Notes under the pieces: generated by a model
What the model saw: the letters and a program-made list of their open reading frames with translations, nothing else
Databases searched by the model: none
Told to the model about the DNA's origin: nothing
Origin: an uncultured Granulosicoccaceae bacterium
Lineage (GTDB): Bacteria > Pseudomonadota > Gammaproteobacteria > Granulosicoccales > Granulosicoccaceae
Length of the DNA stretch: 64,000 nucleotides
Assembly (NCBI GenBank): GCA_937998875.1
Contig: CALLBO010000021.1
Location: 1 to 64,000 of the forward strand
Reading direction: 5' to 3'
Shown here: positions 54,577 to 62,713 of the stretch, one piece after another
Layout of the letters: every line of letters starts with the position of its first letter
Position numbering within the stretch: position 1 is the first letter of the stretch
Translations under genes and position numbers: made by a program

Positions 54577-55869
54577 ATGAATAGAGTTCTTATTGTCGAA
54601 GATGAAGACATCATCCGAAAACAAATTACCCTGCTGCTTGAACGGCATAATTATGAAGTCGTAGGTGCGTCCGGCATAGATGAGGCAATAAATTGCTACC
54701 CGGAGTCATTTGATGTAATTCTTGCAGATATCCGGTTGCCGGGTCGTGATGGCAACCAGATCCTTGACTACGCAGAGCAGGTGCCGGTTATCATGATGAC
54801 CAGCTACGCAAGCGTTCGCTCTGCCGTTGAATCAATGAAACTCGGCGCGGCTGACTACATCAGTAAACCGTTTGATCATGATGAACTGCTTTTAACAATA
54901 GCCAGATCTCTGCGTGAAAACCGGCTCTCTGCACAAAATGCAGCTATGCGGCGGGATTTGAGCCGCCTGTACCCGCTGATAGAAGTTGAGTCTGGTAACT
55001 CTGTTATGGAACAGACAATCACTGCGATCAGAAATATTGCAGACGAGGATCTCTTTGTCTATTTGCAAGGTGAACGTGGTACTGGCAGAGAGTTACTGGC
55101 AAGGCTTTGTCATGATCATAGCTCGCGCAATCGCGGTCCGTTAGTGTTTGCAGATCTGCCAATGTATCAAACGTCAGATATTGCCAACCTGCTTTTCGGC
55201 TCACACGAGGAAGATCGTCGACCTGGTGCCGGTTTGCTGCAGGCGTCTCATGGCGGCACGTTGGTGGTCAGGAGTATCGCCGCACTGTCCATAGATAAAC
55301 AATCAGAGCTGGTCACAAGACTGGTCGAGGCAAAAAATCTTCGCCGTGCACCGGATGTGCGGCTGATCGTGCTTGCCATTGATCCACCATCTGTTGTTGT
55401 GAAGCAGGGGTTGTTACATCCTGATCTTGCGGAGCTGTTTGGCGACTGTGTATTTCCTTCTCTGCCGTTGCGGGAAAGGCGCGAAGATATCGGCCCGATC
55501 TCGGCTGAATATTTAAAGTTATTCGTAAAGCGCTATCGTAAGCGCCGGATAGCATTGTCCCGGGAGGCACAAAACGCGCTGCAGGCATACCAGTGGCCAG
55601 GCAATATTAATGAGCTCAAAAGTGTTTTGGAGAGAGCCGTGTTGATGGTTGACTCAGAAGAAATAAAGCCGGTTCATCTCGGTATTAATGTTGTTGACGG
55701 TGAAGCATCGCATTCCGGCCTTGATCTTAGTCTCGATGCTTACTTTCGATACTTTGTGCTGAATTTTGAAGATAAGCTCTCGGAGACCGAGCTGGCGAGC
55801 AAGCTCGGCATCAGTCGGAAAGCATTGTGGGAGCGAAGGCAGAAAATGGATTTGCCGCGCAAGGTGTAG
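54577..55869 (+). CDS. cbrB: CbrB-like response regulator with degenerate AAA+ domain
   Basis: 430 residues from the ATG at 54577. Receiver domain at 1-115 with phosphoacceptor Asp51, Thr75 (MMTSYAS) and Lys97 (SKPF). The central domain is NtrC-like but defective: Walker A reads GERGTGRE (Lys to Arg), the region of the sigma-54-contact GAFTGA loop (about 212-218) reads EDRRPGA, and Walker B is GGTLVVRS without acidic residues. The sensor and lid part (LPLRERREDIGPI; YQWPGNINELKSVLERAV) remains. The C-terminal Fis-type HTH (ELASKLGISRKALWERRQKM) is intact. It therefore probably binds DNA under CbrA control without ATP-driven sigma-54 activation. Confidence 0.88.
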   Translation: MNRVLIVEDEDIIRKQITLLLERHNYEVVGASGIDEAINCYPESFDVILADIRLPGRDGNQILDYAEQVPVIMMTSYASVRSAVESMKLGAADYISKPFDHDELLLTIARSLRENRLSAQNAAMRRDLSRLYPLIEVESGNSVMEQTITAIRNIADEDLFVYLQGERGTGRELLARLCHDHSSRNRGPLVFADLPMYQTSDIANLLFGSHEEDRRPGAGLLQASHGGTLVVRSIAALSIDKQSELVTRLVEAKNLRRAPDVRLIVLAIDPPSVVVKQGLLHPDLAELFGDCVFPSLPLRERREDIGPISAEYLKLFVKRYRKRRIALSREAQNALQAYQWPGNINELKSVLERAVLMVDSEEIKPVHLGINVVDGEASHSGLDLSLDAYFRYFVLNFEDKLSETELASKLGISRKALWERRQKMDLPRKV

Positions 55870-56082
55870 CTGGTCTGAATTTGGATTCAAAAATTGTATT
55901 TTGTACCGATACTCGCCAACCTGGGGATAGAAGGGCCCATGGATTAACCGGTTACAAATTGGTATGGCTTTTTGTGAGCAATTGACACACATCTAATGCA
56001 GAGGCTGCTAATCTGCTATTGTTAGACCAATGGTTTTCCCTTTCCCCCGCAAAATTACTGACATCACAGGACTACCGTTTCA

Positions 56083-57144
56083 ATGTATTTGATGTTGATA
56101 CTGTTCTTTGTACTTTCCATCGTTTTCTCCTTTTTATGCTCTATCTGGGAAGCGGTACTTCTGAGCATAACGCCTGCATATACCCAGCAACTGGTTCAAC
56201 AGGGTGGGGAGCCCGGTGAGTCTCTGCAGTCGTTTAAAGAGAACATAGACAGACCTCTCGCCGCTATTCTAACGCTCAATACCATCGCCCATACGGTCGG
56301 GGCGATTGGCGTTGGTGCGCAGGCAAGTCGAATCTGGGGTGTCTCACTAATGGCAACAGTGATTGTACCGGTTGTGATGACGCTGGCCATTTTGTTGCTG
56401 TCAGAAATTGTACCTAAAACCATTGGTGCGAATTTCTGGCGGGAGTTAACACCGTTCACCGTTCGCAGTCTCAATCTGATTATAAAACTACTTGCACCAC
56501 TCGTGATGTTGAGCCAGTTAATCACCCGCATGCTGAAGAAAGATAAGTCGGCCAGCGTATTGAGCCGGGCAGACTTCACCGCAATGGCAACACTTGGTAG
56601 TCAGCAGGGGGTTTTGGAAGAGAGTGAATCACAGTATTTACAGAATCTGCTCAAATTCAACAAAGTTCGTGCACAAGATGTTATGACTCCGCGTACGGTT
56701 GTAATCTCGTGTGATGAAACCACTGGCCTTGCTGATTTTCATGCAAAACATCCGGATCTCCGGTTCTCTCGAATTCCAATCTATAGTGAAAGTCAGGACA
56801 ACGTTACCGGTTATTTTCTTACAAATGAATTGCTTGCCGCGCTTCTGAATACGCCGGAATCACAAGAGCCTGTCTCAAGCTTAAGGCGGGATATCATCGC
56901 CGTAACGGAAGATTTTCCGATTATCAAGTTGTTTACTCGCTTTATCGAGACTCGCGAACATATTGCACTGGTGCTGGATAACTTTGGCGGTAAAGCGGGT
57001 ATCGTTACGATGGAAGATGTTATTGAGACGCTATTGGGAATTGAGATTGTTGATGAGCTCGATGACACCGAAGACATGCAGGTTCTTGCGCGTAAGCGCT
57101 GGAAGGAGCGGGCAGAGCATTTGGGATTGCTTAAAGACGAGTAA
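56083..57144 (+). CDS. DUF21/CBS-domain membrane protein (CNNM/CorC-type)
   Basis: 353 residues. Three to four membrane helices in a DUF21 domain at 1-170 (LTLNTIAHTVGAIGVGAQ; LLLSEIVPKTIGA), followed by a CBS pair at about 190-320 (VMTPRTVVISC; VLDNFGGKAGIVTMEDVIET). Members include magnesium/cobalt efflux and hemolysin-like proteins. The C-terminal CorC/HlyC domain is missing, so this is the short type. A single gene. Confidence 0.88.
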   Translation: MYLMLILFFVLSIVFSFLCSIWEAVLLSITPAYTQQLVQQGGEPGESLQSFKENIDRPLAAILTLNTIAHTVGAIGVGAQASRIWGVSLMATVIVPVVMTLAILLLSEIVPKTIGANFWRELTPFTVRSLNLIIKLLAPLVMLSQLITRMLKKDKSASVLSRADFTAMATLGSQQGVLEESESQYLQNLLKFNKVRAQDVMTPRTVVISCDETTGLADFHAKHPDLRFSRIPIYSESQDNVTGYFLTNELLAALLNTPESQEPVSSLRRDIIAVTEDFPIIKLFTRFIETREHIALVLDNFGGKAGIVTMEDVIETLLGIEIVDELDDTEDMQVLARKRWKERAEHLGLLKDE

Positions 57145-57171
57145 GTTGTGGTTCAGAGCGTCCCGTTGGGC

Positions 57172-57318
57172 CGTAGGGGATAAGCTTGCCCATCCACACA
57201 ATGTGTATCACGTCTGTTGCGTAATTCCCCAGTCAATCTTTGGCGACTTTATTCGCGGTGAATATGTAGCGTTCGTTGCGGCAATTGGTGGATGCGCTGT
57301 CGCTTATGCCCCCCTACG
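57172..57318 (+). repeat. Palindromic intergenic element, copy D
   Basis: 147 bp from CGTAGGGGATAAGCTTGCCC to GCTTATGCCCCCCTACG, with a right arm of the CTGTCGCTTATGCC subtype. First of two same-orientation copies in the convergent gap between the CBS protein and isomerase genes. Confidence 0.92.
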
Positions 57319-57427
57319 AAAAACAGTATCGTCATTTTGTATATTCCGACACGCGGTTTTGTGGTTTTTTATATTGCTTCAATATTGAGTACTGGCTGCT
57401 TGTATATCTGTAGGTTCGGTGCGTCCA

Positions 57428-57575
57428 CGTAGGGGGGATAAGCTTGCGCATCCACCAATGCATAGCACGTCAGAAAGTTAAAAATCTCGTTCAACCTTCA
57501 GCGACTTTATCTGCGGTAAGTTTTGTAGCGTTCGTTGCGGCAGTTTGGTGGATGCGCAAGCTTATCCCCCCTACG
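57428..57575 (+). repeat. Palindromic intergenic element, copy E (most perfect)
   Basis: 148 bp. Left and right arms are perfect inverted repeats over 31 bases, from CGTAGGGGGGATAAG to CTTATCCCCCCTACG. The centre carries the family core. This is the best template for searching other copies. Only 109 bp separate it from copy D. Confidence 0.95.
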
Positions 57576-57611
57576 TAATATAGCGTCATTAACTCTGACG
57601 CGGGCCAAGCG

Positions 57612-57995
57612 TTATGATGGCAGGTGATCCCTGATTGTGCCGGTCTTGGGGCTTAAGCTTGCATCAATATCGCGCATCTCCATTGAAAGTGCGATTGAAT
57701 GATCTTTTAGAGCACCCTGCATAAAATCTTTTAATGCTTCAAATATATGTTGCGTGGCGGCTTCCTTTTTATCCTGCGGTCGGCCTTCACGCAGTCTGAT
57801 AGAGAGATCAAGAAATGCGTGGTCTGGATTACCATCGGCAGTGGAATAGTATTCTGCTTTAAAGCCGCGTACCCGAATGCCCGGCAGCGGAAACAATCCG
57901 GTTTCAATCGCTGCCTCTCTGATCACAGTACACAGTGCACTGATATCAACAATATCTTCAAGGTTAGCTGAATATTCAAAACTGAAGTGGGGCAT
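57612..57995 (-). CDS. 5-carboxymethyl-2-hydroxymuconate Delta-isomerase family protein
   Basis: 127 residues. Tautomerase-fold protein with the catalytic N-terminal proline after Met (MPHFSFEYSANL). Other family features: FPLPGIRVRGF and FLDLSIRLREGR. In homoprotocatechuate degradation HpaF-type enzymes isomerise the muconate intermediate, but no other gene of that pathway is here, so a related tautomerase role is possible. chaC lies upstream on the same strand with a 30-bp gap. Confidence 0.87.
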   Translation of the reverse strand: MPHFSFEYSANLEDIVDISALCTVIREAAIETGLFPLPGIRVRGFKAEYYSTADGNPDHAFLDLSIRLREGRPQDKKEAATQHIFEALKDFMQGALKDHSIALSMEMRDIDASLSPKTGTIRDHLPS

Positions 57996-58025
57996 AGCCT
58001 TAAGGCCTCGTTGGTGTTGAAGCGG

Positions 58026-58712
58026 TTAATGTGTGGCCTGATAAGCCCTGACTTTTTCAGCAAGAATAACCATTTCATTGTCTTCGTAACCGAGCTCTTC
58101 GAGATGCTCGACCAGCTGAAACAGATAGTCACAGTTTTTACCGATCGGGCCTTCGGCCAGCGCCAGTGATCTCACCAGGGTTTCTTCCTCGAGGTCGCAG
58201 CAGTAACGGTCATTCTGAGGATCTACTACAAAGGCGAGGACATCGTCACCGCCTTCCGGTTTATTGTCATACCGTGCCTTGACCCAGGTGGGCTTATAGA
58301 CATAAGACATCATTTCGCGCCTGAACAACAGATCAAGCTCAGTCTCGAGCTTATCCGGTGCGATGCTGTAGGCAAGCCCTTCACATGACCCACCGCTTTC
58401 AAGGCCCATCATCAGGCCCGGGAGTTCTTCGCTACCGCGGCCGAGAACTGTCCAGAAACAGAAGCTTCGGTGGTAACCGTCGATGCTGCATCGATACGTT
58501 GATTCGATCTCAATCGCCGGATTCCATATTAGCGACCCATAGGCAAACACACGGAACTCTGATTTGTCAGGTGCATTAGCGATAGTGTCCTGCACGAGTT
58601 GCCGGCGTACATCATCCGGCATCAGGTCGATCAGACCGGCGCGGCTTTCGGCAAGTTTCTGGATTTCACCATTCAGCAGTGACTCTCTGCTGATTGTTTG
58701 TTGTTTCTTCAT
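58026..58712 (-). CDS. chaC: ChaC-like gamma-glutamylcyclotransferase
   Basis: 228 residues. Degrades glutathione to 5-oxoproline and Cys-Gly. Substrate loop FAYGSLIWNP with YGSL at 58-61, and catalytic Glu candidate Glu111 in GSCEGLAY. Later family motifs YKPTWVKAR and GPIGKNCDYLFQLV. Probably co-transcribed with the isomerase gene. Confidence 0.92.
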   Translation of the reverse strand: MKKQQTISRESLLNGEIQKLAESRAGLIDLMPDDVRRQLVQDTIANAPDKSEFRVFAYGSLIWNPAIEIESTYRCSIDGYHRSFCFWTVLGRGSEELPGLMMGLESGGSCEGLAYSIAPDKLETELDLLFRREMMSYVYKPTWVKARYDNKPEGGDDVLAFVVDPQNDRYCCDLEEETLVRSLALAEGPIGKNCDYLFQLVEHLEELGYEDNEMVILAEKVRAYQATH

Positions 58713-58847
58713 CTGCTTTTAGTGTAAACCCATTGAATTCCAGAGTATACGGGAGCGCTCTCAAGAGCCGTGCCTGCAGTGCCGTGGTTTGCAGTAGATG
58801 GAGGCTTTCTCTATATTGAGCGGGAATTCTGCTGCTGCATTTGATAC

Positions 58848-59645
58848 ATGATCAATACCTGTAAAACCCTGTCGCTCGAAGAACCGGCAGAGCACTTATT
58901 GAAGATTATCCTCGACCGTGAGGCGTCCTCCAACGCGTTTAATACGCAAATGGCACATGATCTCACTAATGTGTTTGAGGAGATCGCACTAAGGCCTGAT
59001 CATCGCCGGGTAATTATCCTAACCGGGCGAGGTGAAAGAGCATTTTGTGCCGGTGGCGATCTAAAGGAACGCAAAGGCATGACAGATGAGGCCTGGCAAC
59101 GGCAGCATCTGGTTTTTGAGCGCATGATCCGGTCTGTTATTGCTTGTCCGGTACCGATTATAGGTGCGGTGAATGGTGCTGCTTATGGTGGTGGGTGTGA
59201 GCTGGTAGCTGCACTTGATTTTGTCTATGCGGTTGAGCATGCGAAGTTCGCACAGACCGAAACCCGCCTTGGCATTATGCCCGGGATCGGGGGTACGCAA
59301 ACGCTGGCGCGTGCAATCGGCGAACGACGTGCAATGGAGTATGTGCTCAGTGGCAACACCTTTAGTGCAGCAGATGCAGAGAAGTGGGGACTGGTTAATA
59401 GTGTTTACCCGACAGTAGATGCGTTGCAGAAGGCTGCCCTGGATATTGCAACCCGCATAGCAGACAACGCGCCCCTGGCCATCAGACAGGCAAGACACTC
59501 CATCCATAAGGGGTTGCAAATGTCACTTAGCGAAGGCATGGCGTTTGAGATTGAAGCCTATAACAGGCTGGTTTCAACCGCAGATCGTTATGAGGGCGTA
59601 TTGGCCTTTAATGAAAAGCGTAAACCGAAGTTCACCGGTAAATAG
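58848..59645 (+). CDS. Enoyl-CoA hydratase/isomerase family protein
   Basis: 265 residues, crotonase fold. Oxyanion-hole motifs FCAGGDLKER (near 66-75) and NGAAYGGGCEL (near 107-117), and the catalytic region ETRLGIMPGIGGTQTLAR. It adds water to enoyl-CoA or acts as an isomerase; the Glu of ETRLG is in place while the second Glu is replaced by Gly-rich sequence. First gene of a four-gene operon for sugar acids, an unusual partner; 2 bp to the next gene. Confidence 0.9.
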   Translation: MINTCKTLSLEEPAEHLLKIILDREASSNAFNTQMAHDLTNVFEEIALRPDHRRVIILTGRGERAFCAGGDLKERKGMTDEAWQRQHLVFERMIRSVIACPVPIIGAVNGAAYGGGCELVAALDFVYAVEHAKFAQTETRLGIMPGIGGTQTLARAIGERRAMEYVLSGNTFSAADAEKWGLVNSVYPTVDALQKAALDIATRIADNAPLAIRQARHSIHKGLQMSLSEGMAFEIEAYNRLVSTADRYEGVLAFNEKRKPKFTGK

Positions 59646-59647
59646 CC

Positions 59648-60811
59648 ATGAAGATCACGTCTGTGGATGTATTTGTATTAAAGACACCACTCGATGAGCC
59701 GTTTGCCTTTTCACAAGGGTGGGTTCATCGTCGCTGTGCAACTTTGGTCCGAATCTCTGCCGACAATGGCTTGAGCGGATGGGGTGAAGCTTTTGCGCAG
59801 GGACTGGAGCCACCTGAAATTGCATCGGCCGTGATTCGACACGCGCTGACACCGATTGTTGTCGGGTGTGATGCAATGGCGATCAATGTGCTTTGGCATA
59901 AGATGTACAACGCGACGCGCGACTATGGTCGCAAAGGTAGTGTGCTGGCCGCTATCAGCGCTATTGATATTGCCTTGTGGGATTTGGCCGGTAAGTATTA
60001 TCAGCAGCCGATCTATCAGCTGCTTGGCGGTGCTTTTCGAACCCGGGTAAAGCCCTATGCTACAGGGTTTTACAGACTGAAAGGTCAGGGGGAGGCCGCA
60101 CGATTAGCCGAAGAGGCAGTACAGCATCGAAGTGCCGGCTTCACCTCGATGAAGGTCAAGCTTGGCTTCGGCGTAGATGATGATATTAATGTGATGCAAT
60201 CAATAAACGATGCGCTTGGTACTGCGTTCGGTGCTGATCATCACTGCGAGCTGATGGTCGATACCAATCACGCCTACGGTCGAGCGGAAGCGCTGCGGTT
60301 GGGGCGTGCACTGGAAAATTATAATCTTCGCTGGTATGAAGAACCGCTGGCTCCAGAAGATAAAGACGGCTATCGGGAGCTGCGACAAAAGCTGAATGTG
60401 CCGATCGCTGCAGGTGAGAATGAACACAGCATCTATGGCTTTAATCCGTTACTTGATGTGATCGATGTAGCGCAACCGGATGTCGGGTCCTGCGGCGGAA
60501 TTACTGCGGCCAGGGATATTGCTGCAATGGCCCAGGCAAAAGGTGTGATGGTCAATCCGCACGTATGGGGAAGTGCGATTGCTCAGGCGGCGTCATTACA
60601 GTTGATAGCGTCACTACCGGTACCACATCATTCATTGTTTGCAACACAGCCGCTTTTGGAGTACGACCGTTCATCGCATCCTTACAGGCGTGATCTGATA
60701 GAGCATCCGTGGGAGCTATCTGACGGGAAGATTACCGTACCTGACGGACACGGTTTGGGTATCGATGTGAGAATGGATACGATAGAACGATTTCAATCGC
60801 TCGATCTTTAA
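59648..60811 (+). CDS. Enolase-superfamily sugar-acid cycloisomerase/dehydratase (Gci-like)
   Basis: 387 residues, mandelate racemase/muconate lactonizing type. Base motif KVK with Lys169 and Lys171, metal ligands Asp205, Glu231, Glu257, and second base His305 in NPHVWGS. The sequence resembles Agrobacterium D-galactarolactone cycloisomerase by memory (IDIALWDLAGK; NPHVWGS; DGHGLGIDV). With DgoK and DgoA downstream it should generate a 2-keto-3-deoxy acid from galactonate, galactarate or their lactone. The exact substrate is inference. Confidence 0.88.
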   Translation: MKITSVDVFVLKTPLDEPFAFSQGWVHRRCATLVRISADNGLSGWGEAFAQGLEPPEIASAVIRHALTPIVVGCDAMAINVLWHKMYNATRDYGRKGSVLAAISAIDIALWDLAGKYYQQPIYQLLGGAFRTRVKPYATGFYRLKGQGEAARLAEEAVQHRSAGFTSMKVKLGFGVDDDINVMQSINDALGTAFGADHHCELMVDTNHAYGRAEALRLGRALENYNLRWYEEPLAPEDKDGYRELRQKLNVPIAAGENEHSIYGFNPLLDVIDVAQPDVGSCGGITAARDIAAMAQAKGVMVNPHVWGSAIAQAASLQLIASLPVPHHSLFATQPLLEYDRSSHPYRRDLIEHPWELSDGKITVPDGHGLGIDVRMDTIERFQSLDL

Positions 60812-60815
60812 CCTC

Positions 60816-61718
60816 ATGGATCAAACTCAGAAAATCACGGTGGGTGTAGATTGGGGGTCGAGCTCTTTTCGAGCCTATCGATTTGATTCAAGAGGTGAGG
60901 CAGTCGAATTTGTAGAGTCGCCAGACGGCATTAAAACGGTAGAGAGCGGTGACTTTGAGAGCGTTTTGCTGTCGCATGTAGGTGATTGGCTGCAACCCGG
61001 AGACACGGTGTTGCTTGCAGGCATGATTACCAGTCGCAACGGCTGGGTGGAAACACCGTACCTTCATTGTCCACTGGATCTCTCCCGGTTATTGGAGAAA
61101 TCAGTTTCAACCCGCCTCGGTGATGCGTACACACTGTTGTTTTTGCCGGGTGCCTGTGTCGAATCACCTGCAGATGTGATGCGGGGCGAAGAGTTGCAGC
61201 TTCACGGGGCAGTGCGCTCGGACAAGCAATTGGTGGTGCTACCCGGCACTCATTCAAAATGGGCGTTAGTGAACTCCGGAGTATTGGAGAGGTTTCATAC
61301 TATTGCTACCGGTGAACTGTTCGACGTGCTTATGAATCAAACACTGATCGGTGGTTTAGGCTCTTCACAGGAGTATGCAAGTGGTGCGTTTGCAAGAGGC
61401 GTTGTGGCGGGCTATGCCAGCAAGGCTATTGTCAGCGCGCTATTTACTGCACGGTCTGGTGTGTTGCTTAACCAGTTAGCGCCTGCAGAGGTTTACTCGT
61501 ATTTATCCGGTTTGTTGATAGGCAATGAAGTCAAAGAAGCGATGCAAACATTTGCCATTGATTCATCGATATCGGATTCATCGATATTAATAGTTGGATC
61601 CGGTGCACTTTGTTCCAGGTATGCGGAGGCATTCGGTGTTCTCGACATTGATGTGACCGTCGAGTCGCAGGACGCTGCCGTACTTGGTTTTCAGAAACTT
61701 ATTAAACAGCAGAAATAA
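60816..61718 (+). CDS. dgoK: 2-dehydro-3-deoxygalactonokinase
   Basis: 300 residues. Phosphorylates 2-keto-3-deoxygalactonate. N-terminal phosphate motif VGVDWGSSSFRAYR, then GMITSRNGWVETPYLHCP and LPGTHSKWA with family-conserved residues; C-terminal IVGSGALCSRYAEA. Starts 4 bp after the cycloisomerase stop. Confidence 0.93.
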   Translation: MDQTQKITVGVDWGSSSFRAYRFDSRGEAVEFVESPDGIKTVESGDFESVLLSHVGDWLQPGDTVLLAGMITSRNGWVETPYLHCPLDLSRLLEKSVSTRLGDAYTLLFLPGACVESPADVMRGEELQLHGAVRSDKQLVVLPGTHSKWALVNSGVLERFHTIATGELFDVLMNQTLIGGLGSSQEYASGAFARGVVAGYASKAIVSALFTARSGVLLNQLAPAEVYSYLSGLLIGNEVKEAMQTFAIDSSISDSSILIVGSGALCSRYAEAFGVLDIDVTVESQDAAVLGFQKLIKQQK

Positions 61719-61723
61719 ATAAC

Positions 61724-62353
61724 ATGACATCTGTAACAGATCGCTGGAGCCGGTGTATGGATGAATTACCGCTGGTAGCAATACTGCGCGGTGTGAAACC
61801 GGAAGAAGTGCTGTCTGTTGGACAGGTGCTGCTGGATGCAGGATTTAAAATAGTTGAGGTGCCGCTAAACTCCCCGCAGCCTTTTGAAAGTATCCGTATA
61901 TTGGCTGACAACCTTGGCAGCGAGTTACTGGTTGGTGCGGGAACTGTTTTAAATGCAGATGATGTTAGCAGGACAATTGCTGCGGGTGGCAAGCTGATAG
62001 TCGCACCTAACTTTAACCAGGCAGTAGCCAATGCAGCGGTGGCGTCTGCCTCTATTTACTGCCCCGGGGTGGCAACTCCAACGGAGGCTTTTAATGCTAT
62101 CGACAGTGGTGCTACTGCGTTAAAGCTTTTTCCAGCAGAGATGATTACACCGTCGGTGGTAAAAGCAATGCGTTCGGTATTGCCATTGCAGATAAATCTG
62201 TTGGCAGTCGGGGGAATCACAGCTGAGAATATGCGTGTCTATCTTGATGCTGGCTGTGCTGGATTCGGAATCGGTTCGGCGTTGTACAAACCGGGTAAAA
62301 GTCTTACTGAAATAGAGCAGTCTGCCAAGGGGTTCGTTGCGGCGCTCGGTTAA
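61724..62353 (+). CDS. dgoA: 2-dehydro-3-deoxy-6-phosphogalactonate aldolase
   Basis: 209 residues. Class I KDPG/KDPGal aldolase: Glu45 in IVEVPLNSP and Schiff-base Lys134 in ALKLFPAE, phosphate loop GGITAENM and FGIGSALY. Cleaves the product of DgoK to pyruvate and glyceraldehyde 3-phosphate. Last gene of the operon, followed by a pair of palindromic elements that may serve as its terminator. Confidence 0.94.
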   Translation: MTSVTDRWSRCMDELPLVAILRGVKPEEVLSVGQVLLDAGFKIVEVPLNSPQPFESIRILADNLGSELLVGAGTVLNADDVSRTIAAGGKLIVAPNFNQAVANAAVASASIYCPGVATPTEAFNAIDSGATALKLFPAEMITPSVVKAMRSVLPLQINLLAVGGITAENMRVYLDAGCAGFGIGSALYKPGKSLTEIEQSAKGFVAALG

Positions 62354-62381
62354 GGCCCGTACGCCAAAATTGCCATATTTT

Positions 62382-62529
62382 CGTAGGGGGGCATAAGCGA
62401 CAGCGCATCCACCAAAATGCGTCAGCGACCGCTACAATATTTTGTGTTAATTAAATCGCCAGATTGATCGGGTGTTTAAGTCTCTGACGCAATACACATT
62501 GGTGGATGCGCAAGCTTATCCCCCCTACG
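62382..62529 (-). repeat. Palindromic intergenic element, copy F (reversed)
   Basis: 148 bp in the opposite orientation to copies A-E: the core reads TAAATCGCCAGATTGATCGG. Its left end as drawn is the CTGTCGCTTATGCC-type arm, its right end the AAGCTTATCC-type arm. Lies between dgoA and the convergent secreted-protein gene. Confidence 0.93.
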
Positions 62530-62560
62530 AGATACCTCTGAGTGAAGCAGATATGCGGGC

Positions 62561-62683
62561 AACGGCGTATCCACCAAACTGGTTCAACGATCGCTACAAA
62601 ATTGTGTTAACCAAATCGCCAGATTGATCGGGTGTTTAAGTGTCTGACGCAATATACATTGGTGGATGCGCAATCTCCCTACG
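62561..62683 (-). repeat. Decayed tandem partner of copy F, copy G
   Basis: About 123 bp. The central part (ATCGCCAGATTGATCGGGTG onward) is almost identical to copy F, while both ends are eroded (CGGCGTATCCACC on one side, GCGCAATCTCCCTACG on the other). It looks like a tandem duplication that has lost its terminal arms. Confidence 0.85.
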
Positions 62684-62713
62684 GCAGTGCTCTAAACTAC
62701 ACTTCAGTGACAG

